This document shows positions 18,191 through 25,641 of a DNA stretch of 64,000 bases, piece after piece (the stretch's first letter is position 1; each line of letters begins with the position of its first letter). The notes below the pieces were generated by a model. That model had not been told where the DNA came from. It ran no database searches and worked only from the letters and a program-made list of their open reading frames with translations. The translations under genes were made by a program, and so were the position numbers. Source of the stretch: Ardenticatenaceae bacterium (lineage in GTDB: Bacteria > Chloroflexota > Anaerolineae > Promineifilales > Promineifilaceae); assembly GCA_020634495.1 (NCBI GenBank), contig JACKBR010000005.1:1-64000 (forward strand). Direction: 5' to 3'.

Positions 18191-19454
18191 CTGATGCCTG
18201 ATTCAAATTACCTGACTTGTTTCACCACTCGTTAATGTAGGTTACATGGCTGGGGTCAATCAGGATTACCTTCTCACAGCCTGGATAATTGCAGTTGATT
18301 CGTCAGCTAGCAGCGCTTGTTGTTGATAGGGCCAACCTAAAAATGCATTGTGTGCTTTTCGCCCATTGTTGAATCTTCGTCGACATTTGGCTTGAATCCA
18401 CAACGGCCTGTACAGCATTTCAGCAGGCAGACTCTATCGCGCCTTGATTTAAAGTGCCGCTGTCAATGGCAAAGGTCAGAAAGGAGACATTTGTCAGGCA
18501 GATCTGTAAAGAAAGCTCGGCATCTTGGGTTGTGCAATTAGGTACGTTCGAAGTTTCATCAAGCATTAGCTTCAGCGTCGAACAATACAAATACGTGTAC
18601 GGCTGAGAAGGATTAACCCGACATCGCGCACATTGTCCAGGGGTTGCCCGCAGCATTATGATTGAGTGGCATTGGTTTACTGACGTCAAGGCTGGGCAGC
18701 CTTGTCGGGGCACGGTACCACCGCCTTAATTGATGCGCTCAATCTCGCGCACCTGTTCGATCCGCAATGTATAATTGGCTTGCCTGGCACGCCGATATTC
18801 CCGCCAGTTGGAATTACACCTCATGAATATCAGTATCCATGACCACCGTCGGTGGACTGAATGTTTCGATGGGAATGCGTTGGAATTTCTGCGAAACCCA
18901 TCAAGGTCTCGGGGATGGCTAAGCGTGTAGCTGTAGGATGGGCGTATTTATATGGGCAGACGGTGGTCTGATAAACTGGGTAGCCACCCCAGCTGATTGT
19001 TGCCAAAAGAAAAGGTTTGACTGACCTGTGACTTAGTCGATGAATTGTTAATAGAGTCATTGCCTTCAATTTGCCTCGTTGGCTACTTCAGCCAAGAAGG
19101 GGGCGCCTATCAAAGACAAACAATAAATGGTTCCGTTGATTAACTGTAATTGGAGTGTTAAATTCACGATTAAGTGTCACCTTTTGCCAATTAAGTAAGA
19201 GTTATGCCCCGCAAAATAATCCATTGATAGACGTTGGAATCACTCTGCAATATAACAGATTAGCTTGACTCCACTATTCATCATACAGGCTAAGCAAACT
19301 CCAGTTCATAATAATCTTGGAAGTGATTTTCATTGTTAAGAAAATCGATCCCACAGGACATGGTATATCGCAAGTCTATCGCGGCGTTGGACAGATTAGG
19401 TAAATCCTTTGCAACTGGCTACACCTCCGATAGCTCATCTATAATTACAAACCT

Positions 19455-19936
19455 ATGGTCAAAGTTAACCCATCTGGATGAAGCTGGCGCGCCCGCATGG
19501 TGGATGTCGGCGATAAGGGCGACACCGAGCGCGTGTAGCCGTGGCTCGTGGCTCGTGCAAATGCAGCCAGAAACGCTGGCTCTTATAATAGAAGGCAACA
19601 TGAAAGGGGATGTGCTGACGGTGGCCCAACTGGCGGCATCATGGCCGCCAAGCGCACCAGCGACCTCATTCCCATGTGCCATCCGCTCATGCTCAGCCAC
19701 GTGGCTGTCACCTGTACGCCCAACCCCGCCGCCAGCCGCGTAGACATCGAGGCGTCGGTCGGTTGATGGGCAAAACGGGCGTGGAGATGGAGGCGTTAAC
19801 GGCCGTTTCCATCGCCGCCCTCACCATTTACGACATGGCTAAAGCGGTGGATCGCGGCATGATCATTGGCGACGTGCGCGTGGTGGAAAAATCGGGTGGT
19901 AAAAGTGGAAATTGGAGATTGGAGACTGGAGATTAA
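19455..19936 (+). pseudogene. moaC: MoaC, cyclic pyranopterin monophosphate synthase, broken by frameshifts
   Basis: MoaC, with MoaA, converts GTP to cyclic pyranopterin monophosphate, the first step of molybdenum cofactor synthesis. The pieces are plain but lie in different frames: [63 protein letters not shown] and [20 protein letters not shown] with AKSGGKSG-like [10 protein letters not shown] at the end. I place breaks near 19495, 19535, 19560, 19635 and 19760. Gene order (moaC then moaD-moaE) supports the call. The last eight codons are formed by the left arm of the hairpin at 19911-19975. As for cysS, errors in the sequence are at least as likely as true loss. Confidence 0.85.
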
Positions 19937-19975
19937 AAGCAATCTCCAATCTCCAATCTCCAATCTCTAATCTCC
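19911..19975. repeat. Hairpin built from tandem 7-bp words (GGAGATT / AATCTCC)
   Basis: Left arm 19911-19934 repeats a GGAGATT/GGAGACT word three times; right arm 19941-19975 repeats AATCTCC about five times with slight variants; the loop is six bases. The arms are reverse complements, so a long stem with several registers can form. It overlaps the moaC stop codon and ends 13 bases before the moaD-moaE start. A hairpin of the same word flanks the other end of that gene. Confidence 0.75.
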
Positions 19976-19987
19976 TTCAACGAAACT

Positions 19988-20710
19988 ATGGAAATTCAAA
20001 TCAAACTATTCGCCACGCTGAAAGACAAAGCGGGCAGTAACAAAATCAGTATCACAGTTGAAGAACCGGCGACGGTAGCTACCTTGCTGGCTGCGGCCGA
20101 AAAGGCGTATCCGGCCCTGGCCCAATCGCTGCCCATTGCTTTGGTGTCGGTGAATAAATCGTATGCGGGAATGGATACGGCCGTATCCGCCAATGATGAA
20201 GTCGCCCTCTTCCCACCCGTCAGCGGCGGCAGTGGGAACGATGAGTTGCCGCACCCCACCTACTTTGCCGTCACCACCGAGCCGCTGGACATTGACGCCA
20301 TCCACGCCCGCCTCACCAGCCCGGAAATTGGCGCAGTGGTCAGCTTTACCGGCTTTGTGCGCGGCCAAACCCAGCGGGACGGCCTGCCGCCCGAAACGAG
20401 CTATTTAGAATATGAAGCTTACAGCGAAATGGCGGAGCTAAAAATGGCTCAGGTCGCCCGCGAAATCTGGCAAAAGTGGCCATTAGTGAAAGGCGTGGCG
20501 ATTGTGCAGCGAATCGGCCGTTTGGACATTGGCGAAAACACCACCTTCGTCGCCTGCGCCAGCGGCCACCGCGACCAGGGCTGCTTCGACGCCGCCCGCT
20601 ACGGCATCGACCGCCTCAAAGAGATTGTGCCCATCTGGAAAAAAGAAGTCGGCGAAGACCAATCGGTCTGGGTGGAAGGCGACTATCGTCCCACCGAGGC
20701 TGATAATTAG
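19988..20710 (+). CDS. Molybdopterin synthase MoaD-MoaE fusion
   Basis: 240 residues joining both subunits of molybdopterin synthase. Residues 1-81 are the ubiquitin-like sulfur carrier MoaD, ending at the expected double glycine (VSGG, 80-81). Residues about 90-240 are MoaE (SFTGFVRGQ, YLEYEAYSEMA, RIGRLDIGE, PIWKKEVGEDQSVWVEGD; the Lys of WKKE is catalytic). MoaD needs a free C-terminal glycine for thiocarboxylation, so the fusion must be cut after Gly81, as is known for the MoaX fusion of Mycobacterium tuberculosis. It lies downstream of moaC and is flanked on both sides by hairpins of the same 7-bp word. Confidence 0.93.
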   Translation: MEIQIKLFATLKDKAGSNKISITVEEPATVATLLAAAEKAYPALAQSLPIALVSVNKSYAGMDTAVSANDEVALFPPVSGGSGNDELPHPTYFAVTTEPLDIDAIHARLTSPEIGAVVSFTGFVRGQTQRDGLPPETSYLEYEAYSEMAELKMAQVAREIWQKWPLVKGVAIVQRIGRLDIGENTTFVACASGHRDQGCFDAARYGIDRLKEIVPIWKKEVGEDQSVWVEGDYRPTEADN

Positions 20711-20769
20711 AGACTAGAGACTGGAGACTGAGTAAAACAACTAATCTCCAGTCTCCAATCTCCAATCTC
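20705..20769. repeat. Second tandem-word hairpin (GGAGACT / AGTCTCC)
   Basis: Left arm 20705-20731 and right arm 20741-20769 are made of the same 7-bp word family as the hairpin at 19911-19975. It starts at the moaD-moaE stop codon and ends five bases before the MazG-like start codon. There is no T-tract, so termination is unlikely. Confidence 0.75.
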
Positions 20770-20774
20770 AAACC

Positions 20775-21086
20775 ATGAAAAACTGGCAACAACTTTCCCT
20801 CGATTTCGCCCAAAAACACAACTTAACCCACGCCCCTGGTGTTACTGCATTAGATTTACTCAGTGAATTTGGCGAGGTTGCCAAGGAACTGCTCAAAGCA
20901 ACCGATTACGGCCGTCACGACCCGATTGACAATCCAGCCATAGCCGACGAATTAGGCGACATGCTTTATAGTTTGTGTGCATTGGCAACGGCCGTAAACG
21001 TAGACCTCGACCAGGCACTCACCGCTGCCCTGGCAAAATATGAAGCCCGCTGGCAAGCAAAAGGGCATCCGGGCAGTGGAAAATGA
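20775..21086 (+). CDS. MazG-like nucleotide pyrophosphohydrolase
   Basis: A 103-residue all-helical NTP pyrophosphohydrolase of the MazG/iMazG type that cleaves nucleoside triphosphates to monophosphates. The metal-binding ExxE...ExxD pattern is visible in LLSEFGEVAKELLK (about 29-42) and ADELGDMLYSL (about 57-67). Its length fits single-domain members. It lies between two tandem-word hairpins, five bases after one. A housekeeping nucleotide-pool role is likely; the preferred substrate is not predictable. Confidence 0.88.
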   Translation: MKNWQQLSLDFAQKHNLTHAPGVTALDLLSEFGEVAKELLKATDYGRHDPIDNPAIADELGDMLYSLCALATAVNVDLDQALTAALAKYEARWQAKGHPGSGK

Positions 21087-21098
21087 ACGACCAAAAGA

Positions 21099-21169
21099 GG
21101 TAATTTAGTAATTAGTAATTGGGTAATTGAGCAAGCAAAAATTACCCAATTACCCAATTACCTAATTGC
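21099..21169. repeat. Third tandem-word hairpin (GTAATTA/G and CCAATTAC)
   Basis: Left arm 21099-21130 iterates a GTAATTA/GTAATTG word; right arm 21141-21169 iterates ATTACCCA. The arms pair over roughly 25-30 bases with a ten-base loop. It fills the spacer between the MazG-like gene and fabF. The architecture matches the two hairpins upstream but the word is unrelated. Confidence 0.75.
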
Positions 21170-21202
21170 TTCCCAAAAAGTATCAACTCTTGGGAGAAGA
21201 AG

Positions 21203-22474
21203 ATGAACAACGGATCAAACAATCACAAGCAAAGCGTTGCCCACAAACATCGTGTCGTCATTACCGGGATGGGTTTGGTAACGCCCTTGGGTCACAACGT
21301 GCCCGACAGCTGGGCCGCAATCAAGGCAGGCAAATCAGGCACGGGCGATTTTGTGGTGCTGCCCAAAGGCGAGCATGAAATGGGCACCATCTGTGAAGTG
21401 AAAGATTTTGACGCTGACGAATATTTGGGTCGTCGGGACGCTCGACGGCGCGACCGCTTTCAGCAGTTGGCTACCGTGGCGGCGCGTGAAGCATTCAGCC
21501 ATGCCAGTCTGGAAATCACCGACGACAATCGGGATCGCATCGGCATCACGCTGGGAACAGGCGTCGGCGGCATCCAAACCCTGGTTGAGCAAGAGCACAT
21601 CGTGCTAGAAAAAGGACTCAAGCGGGTCAGTCCGTTTGCCATTACCATGATTATGCCCAATGGGGCCGCCGGAATGATTGCTATCGATTATGGGATTCAC
21701 GGGCCATCCACCACCATCACCACCGCCTGCGCCGCTGGCTGCGACGCCATTGGCCACGCTTTCCGCACCATCCAGCGCGGCGAGATGGACGCCATGCTGG
21801 CCGGCGGCAGCGAATCAATTTTGGCCTCTGTGGCGGTGGGCGGCTTTGAACGGGCCGGGGCCACATCCAGCAAAACGACCGGCACGCCGCAGCCCTTCGA
21901 TAAAAACCGGGATGGTCTGGTTGTGGGTGAAGGCGCGGGAATGCTGATTTTAGAAAGCCTGGAACATGCTCAGGCACGTGGGGCAACCATTTATGCCGAA
22001 CTGGTTGGCTATGGCCAAACCACCGACGCGCACCACATCACCGCCCCGGCAGAAGGTGGCGCGGGCGCGGCACGGGCCATTCGCAAAGCGCTAGAAGATG
22101 CCGGGGTAAAACCGGAAGAGGTCGATTACGTCAGCGCGCACGGAACAGCTACCCCCCTTAATGATGCCTCGGAAACGGCCGCAATCAAAGCCGCCCTTGG
22201 TGAACACGCCTACAATGTGGGCATCAGCTCCACCAAATCGATGACCGGGCACATTATGGGGGCAACGGGAGCCATTGAATCTGTTTTTTGCACCCTGGCC
22301 ATTCAAGACCAGATCATGCCGCCCACCATTAATTATGAAACCCCTGATCCTGACTGCGACCTGGATTACATTCCCAACACAGCGCGTCCGGCCAAAGTTG
22401 ACGTTTGCCTCAACAATGCTTTTGGCTTTGGCGGACACAACGCCGTGTTGGTTATCAAGAAGTTTCAATCATAA
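21203..22474 (+). CDS. fabF: 3-oxoacyl-[acyl-carrier-protein] synthase II
   Basis: Condenses malonyl-ACP with acyl-ACP in fatty acid elongation. 423 residues with both thiolase-fold halves. The KAS II triad reads Cys176 (TTACAAGCDA), His313 (SAHGTATPLND) and His350 (TGHIMGATGA). The C-terminal GFGGHN is typical. GGGAGAAGA precedes ATG 21203. The stop codon TAA (22472-22474) is immediately followed by the rnc start, and the pairing fabF-rnc is common in bacteria. An extra roughly 15-residue N-terminal tail precedes HRVVITGMGLVTPLG. Confidence 0.96.
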   Translation: MNNGSNNHKQSVAHKHRVVITGMGLVTPLGHNVPDSWAAIKAGKSGTGDFVVLPKGEHEMGTICEVKDFDADEYLGRRDARRRDRFQQLATVAAREAFSHASLEITDDNRDRIGITLGTGVGGIQTLVEQEHIVLEKGLKRVSPFAITMIMPNGAAGMIAIDYGIHGPSTTITTACAAGCDAIGHAFRTIQRGEMDAMLAGGSESILASVAVGGFERAGATSSKTTGTPQPFDKNRDGLVVGEGAGMLILESLEHAQARGATIYAELVGYGQTTDAHHITAPAEGGAGAARAIRKALEDAGVKPEEVDYVSAHGTATPLNDASETAAIKAALGEHAYNVGISSTKSMTGHIMGATGAIESVFCTLAIQDQIMPPTINYETPDPDCDLDYIPNTARPAKVDVCLNNAFGFGGHNAVLVIKKFQS

Positions 22475-23182
22475 ATGAGTCGATTTACTGAACTGGAAAA
22501 CAATCTAAACGTACAATTTAATGATTACTCTTTGCTGGCGCGCGCCCTGACGCACCGCTCGTTCCTAAATGAACATCCTGACGAAGCGTTAGAAGATAAC
22601 GAGCGGCTGGAATTTTTGGGGGATGCGGTGCTCGATTTTATCGTCGGGGCTTACCTGTACCATCGTTTTCCAGAGATGGATGAAGGGGAGCTGACGAGCC
22701 TGCGGGCGGCGCTGGTGCGGGCCAAAACCCTGGCCGCCTTTGCCAGACAGCTGGAAATCGGCCGTTTTTTGCAGCTGGGTTTTGGTGAAGCCGAAAACGG
22801 GGGCCGGGAGCGCACCCCGCTTTTGTGCGCTTCATTTGAAGCGGTCATTGGCGCAATTTACCTGGACCAGGGGCTGCCAGCCGTTAAAGTCCTGGTGGAA
22901 AAACTTATCAGCCCGGCGCTGGCTGAAATCATGGCAGAATCGCTGCACAAAGATGCCAAAAGCGAGTTCCAGGTGTGGGCCCAGGCCAAATACAACATCA
23001 CCCCGCGTTACGAGGTTATTGGCACCAGCGGCCCGGACCATGCCAAGCAGTTTACGGTGCAAGTTTTGCTGGAAGAAGCTGCCTGGGGCGAGGGAACCGG
23101 GCGCAGCAAGCAGGTGGCGGCTCAAGCTGCGGCCAAAGTTGCTATGGTCAAAGCCGAAACGATTGAAATTGAAGACGAATGA
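22475..23182 (+). CDS. rnc: Ribonuclease III
   Basis: Cleaves double-stranded RNA in rRNA maturation and mRNA decay. 235 residues: RNase III domain 1 to about 155 with the signature NERLEFLGDAVLDF (about 42-55) and the downstream Asp/Glu pair in ASFEAVIGAIYLDQG; a double-stranded-RNA-binding domain at about 160-230 (KSEFQVWAQAKY ... AAQAAAKVAM). It starts directly after the fabF stop and its own stop overlaps the next start (ATGA at 23179), so the three genes are translationally coupled. Confidence 0.96.
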   Translation: MSRFTELENNLNVQFNDYSLLARALTHRSFLNEHPDEALEDNERLEFLGDAVLDFIVGAYLYHRFPEMDEGELTSLRAALVRAKTLAAFARQLEIGRFLQLGFGEAENGGRERTPLLCASFEAVIGAIYLDQGLPAVKVLVEKLISPALAEIMAESLHKDAKSEFQVWAQAKYNITPRYEVIGTSGPDHAKQFTVQVLLEEAAWGEGTGRSKQVAAQAAAKVAMVKAETIEIEDE

Positions 23183-24015
23183 ATCGCATTCTGGTTACTG
23201 GGGGAAGCAGTTATTTAGGCCAGCATCTTGTACCGTTTCTTGCCGCAGAAACGGCCGTTCCCCACACCATTACCTACACGTATCACCAAAACAACCCGCC
23301 CCTCCCCGCAGAAGGCCACCCACTAGATATTCGGGATGAAACGGCCGTACGCGATCTTGTCCACGTCCTGCAACCTGACACAATTATTCATTTAATCGGC
23401 TCCACCGGACAGATGGCCACGGCTATCCGGCAGGGTAGTGGCAATGTAACCTGGGCGGCGCGGGACGTAGGCGCTCGGCTCATTCATTTATCGACCGACG
23501 CCATCTTTGCGGGCAATGCGGCCCCGTACGACGAAACGGCCCCACCTGACCCCATCACACCATACGGCCGTGCCAAAGCAGATGCCGAAGCGATTGTCCA
23601 GCAGCACGCCAACAGCGTCATCATACGCACCTCGCTCATCTATGGATTGCAGGCCATGGATCACGGCACGCGCTGGATGGCCGAAGCCCTGGCCAGCGGG
23701 CAGCCCGTGACCCTGTTCAACAATCAGATTCGCAACCCAATTTGGGTCAACAGCTTGTGCCAGGCCATTTTAGAGCTGGTCGAGCATGATTACCGGGGCA
23801 TTCTCAACGTGGCTGGCTGCCAGGCAATCACCCGTGCCGAATTTGCCCTAAAACTATTGGATTATTGGCAGATTCAGCCGCGAGACACCCTGCGCATTGC
23901 GCCCGCCAGCGGCAATTGGCCATTGAACTGTACGTTGCGTTTGGATCGGGTTACGGCCGTTTTACAAACGTCCCTGCCCGCCATCGATCAAGTTTTACAA
24001 CAGTCTGAATCCTAA
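23179..24015 (+). CDS. SDR-family nucleotide-sugar reductase (RmlD-like)
   Basis: A 278-residue NAD(P)-dependent Rossmann protein. The dinucleotide loop is RILVTGGSSYLGQ (3-15), and a Thr-x-x-Tyr-x-x-x-Lys-type active site reads PITPYGRAKADAE (about 127-139). The overall pattern (IDTDAIF-like STDAIFAG, VIIRTSLIYG, GILNVAG) matches dTDP-4-dehydrorhamnose reductases (RmlD). No rmlA/B/C genes are nearby, so the sugar is uncertain. Its ATG overlaps the rnc stop by four bases. It ends the fabF-led operon; the sigma factor gene follows after 286 bp. Confidence 0.85.
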   Translation: MNRILVTGGSSYLGQHLVPFLAAETAVPHTITYTYHQNNPPLPAEGHPLDIRDETAVRDLVHVLQPDTIIHLIGSTGQMATAIRQGSGNVTWAARDVGARLIHLSTDAIFAGNAAPYDETAPPDPITPYGRAKADAEAIVQQHANSVIIRTSLIYGLQAMDHGTRWMAEALASGQPVTLFNNQIRNPIWVNSLCQAILELVEHDYRGILNVAGCQAITRAEFALKLLDYWQIQPRDTLRIAPASGNWPLNCTLRLDRVTAVLQTSLPAIDQVLQQSES

Positions 24016-24107
24016 AAACAGGAGGTGGTACTAACGTCCTATTGTCCAATTAACAAAAGCTAGTTTTGCCCTGCTATTTTTTTTACCATTCGCCTGCTGT
24101 TACCCCC

Positions 24108-24137
24108 TTGACTTTTGTCGTTTGAATATGCTAGACT
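24108..24137 (+). promoter_or_regulatory. Predicted promoter upstream of the sigma factor gene
   Basis: TTGACT (24108-24113) and TAGACT (24132-24137) are separated by 18 bases. Both resemble housekeeping hexamers (5/6 and 4/6). They lie about 165 bp before the sigA start, leaving a long leader in the 286-bp spacer after the SDR gene. The leader holds no recognised riboswitch. Confidence 0.4.
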
Positions 24138-24301
24138 GCCCCCCTAGGAAGGAAGAGGCTGGCTGGCTCTATACTATTCAATAAATTGAACATTTTTAAT
24201 TATTTTTGGATTGCCGTTTGGGAATGAGAAACAAGAGCCTGCCTTATGGGTGAGAGTCAACACCCCAGTAAACTAAAAAATCTCGGAGAAAGGGAAAATA
24301 G

Positions 24302-25534
24302 ATGACCAAATTGACCACGCCATTCGACGAAATGGACTTTGTTAGCGTTTTGCTAAACGAGGGTTCTGAACAGGGCTATATCACATACGATCAGATTATG
24401 GAAGCGCTGCCCGACGTCGAGGACAATCTGCCGCTGTTAGAGACAATCTTGGAAGAGGCTCAAGCAGCAGGCATTCCTATTTATGAAAATGAAGATGAAG
24501 TAGAAGCTCAGATGACCGGAGACGACTCAAGTGAGCTTAGTGAAGCGCTGGCGAATGGCAAAGCGCTCGATGAAGACGACAGCGAAGAAGTCTCCCCCCA
24601 TGCGGCACCGCTCTTCGACTTAAGCAACGTGCCGATTGACGACTCCGTTGGGCTTTATTTCCGTGAGATGGGGCAGCAAGGTCTGCTCTCTGCTGAAGAA
24701 GAAGTAACGCTGGCGATGGAAATTGAAGCGGGCAAGGAAGCTGAAGCCCGCCGGAATGATGAAATTCTAAGCCCGGATGAACTGGACGCCATCGCCAATT
24801 TATGCGAAATTGCCGAAGCGGCTCGTGCCCACCTGATTCGCGCCAATACCCGCCTGGTGGTGAGCATTGCCAAGAAATATCGCGGACGCGGCTTGCAGTT
24901 CCTGGACCTGATTCAGGAAGGCAACGTGGGCCTGATGAAAGCGGTGGAAAAGTACGATTATCGTCGGGGGAACCGGTTTAGCACCTATGCCACCTGGTGG
25001 ATTCGCCAGGCGGTGACCCGTGCTTTGGCCAATCACGGCCGTACCATTCGTATCCCGGCACATTTGGGTGGCCGCATCAGCAAGCTGTATCAGGTAGCCC
25101 AGGAGTTGGAACAGAATACGGCCGTCAGCCCACAGCAGAAGAAATTGCCGAACACATGGAGCTGCCCGCCGAGCGCGTTCGTTGGATGCTGCGCACCAGC
25201 CGCCAGCCCGTGCACCTGGAACGTCCGTTGGCGACAGTCCGATGCCGAACTCGGTGACTTCATCGAAGATGTGGACGCCCCGCCGCCCGCCGAAACCGTT
25301 GCCCAAAAGATGCTCACCGAAGAGCTGGGCGAGATTCTGGACCAGCTCACCCCGCGTGAAGCCCGCATCCTGCGCCTGCGCTACGGCCTGCAAGATGGCG
25401 AATCCCGCACCCTCAAAGAAGTGGGCGAGATGTTTGGCCTCTCCCGCGAGCGTATCCGCCAGCTAGAGAAGGAAGCGCTGCGCAAGCTGCGCCATCCCAA
25501 CTTTGCCGGGCACCTCCGGCAGTACCTCAACTAG
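24302..25534 (+). CDS. sigA: Primary RNA polymerase sigma factor (RpoD/SigA); region 3 read in wrong frame
   Basis: Directs RNA polymerase to housekeeping promoters. 410 residues: region 1.1-like acidic N-terminus (about 1-105), region 1.2 (DDSVGLYFREMGQQGLLSAEEE), region 2 (ANTRLVVSIAKKY, LDLIQEGNVGLMKAV, FSTYATWWIRQAV), and region 4.2 at the end (TLKEVGEMFGLSRERIRQLE). Between about 25118 and 25240 the expected region 3 peptide (GRQPTAEEIAEHMELPAERV and following) is found in another frame; the annotated frame reads nonsense there and then returns. Two compensating indels, near AATACGGCC (25117) and GCGACAGTCC (25232), would restore a normal protein. In an essential gene this suggests sequence errors. 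A leader and GGAGAAAGGG precede the ATG. Confidence 0.93.
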   Translation: MTKLTTPFDEMDFVSVLLNEGSEQGYITYDQIMEALPDVEDNLPLLETILEEAQAAGIPIYENEDEVEAQMTGDDSSELSEALANGKALDEDDSEEVSPHAAPLFDLSNVPIDDSVGLYFREMGQQGLLSAEEEVTLAMEIEAGKEAEARRNDEILSPDELDAIANLCEIAEAARAHLIRANTRLVVSIAKKYRGRGLQFLDLIQEGNVGLMKAVEKYDYRRGNRFSTYATWWIRQAVTRALANHGRTIRIPAHLGGRISKLYQVAQELEQNTAVSPQQKKLPNTWSCPPSAFVGCCAPAASPCTWNVRWRQSDAELGDFIEDVDAPPPAETVAQKMLTEELGEILDQLTPREARILRLRYGLQDGESRTLKEVGEMFGLSRERIRQLEKEALRKLRHPNFAGHLRQYLN

Positions 25535-25539
25535 AAACC

Positions 25540-25565
25540 AAAAGGGGCCTCGCGGCCCCTTTTTT
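25540..25565 (+). terminator. Rho-independent terminator of sigA
   Basis: A GC-rich stem AGGGGCC/GGCCCCT with a short loop, followed by six T residues, starts six bases after the sigA stop. A related terminator follows the sigma-tail fragment at 45739. Confidence 0.9.
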
Positions 25566-25577
25566 ATTTGCTTGCCT

Positions 25578-25614
25578 AAAGAGCACTGAGACGACGATAA
25601 CCTCAGTGCTCTTT
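25578..25614. terminator. Second, possibly bidirectional terminator
   Basis: A perfect 13-bp stem (AAAGAGCACTGAG / CTCAGTGCTCTTT) with an 11-base loop and a T-run after it on the + strand. It lies between the convergent sigA and giant surface protein genes and may serve both, though the minus-strand T-run is short. Confidence 0.8.
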
Positions 25615-25641
25615 TTTTAGCGAACTGGCGTCTATCAGATT

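Larger units (their letters stand above)
15502..19454. other. About 4 kb without intact genes; low-quality or decayed region
   Basis: No frame here encodes a recognisable intact protein, codon periodicity is lost and stops are frequent in all frames. The stretch is flanked on both sides by genes (cysS, moaC) that are themselves broken by indels. It contains none of the ACGGCCGT palindromes between 15845 and 19798, while the window average is one per 0.75 kb. It holds a second copy of the cysS 5' end (16425-16485) and a faint transposase-like trace (17870-18190). It may be a poorly polished stretch of assembly, or true genomic debris. Confidence 0.6.

Noticed and set aside
24016..24301. Riboswitch in the sigA leader
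   Set aside because: No recognised aptamer core; only a possible promoter and an RBS are visible.
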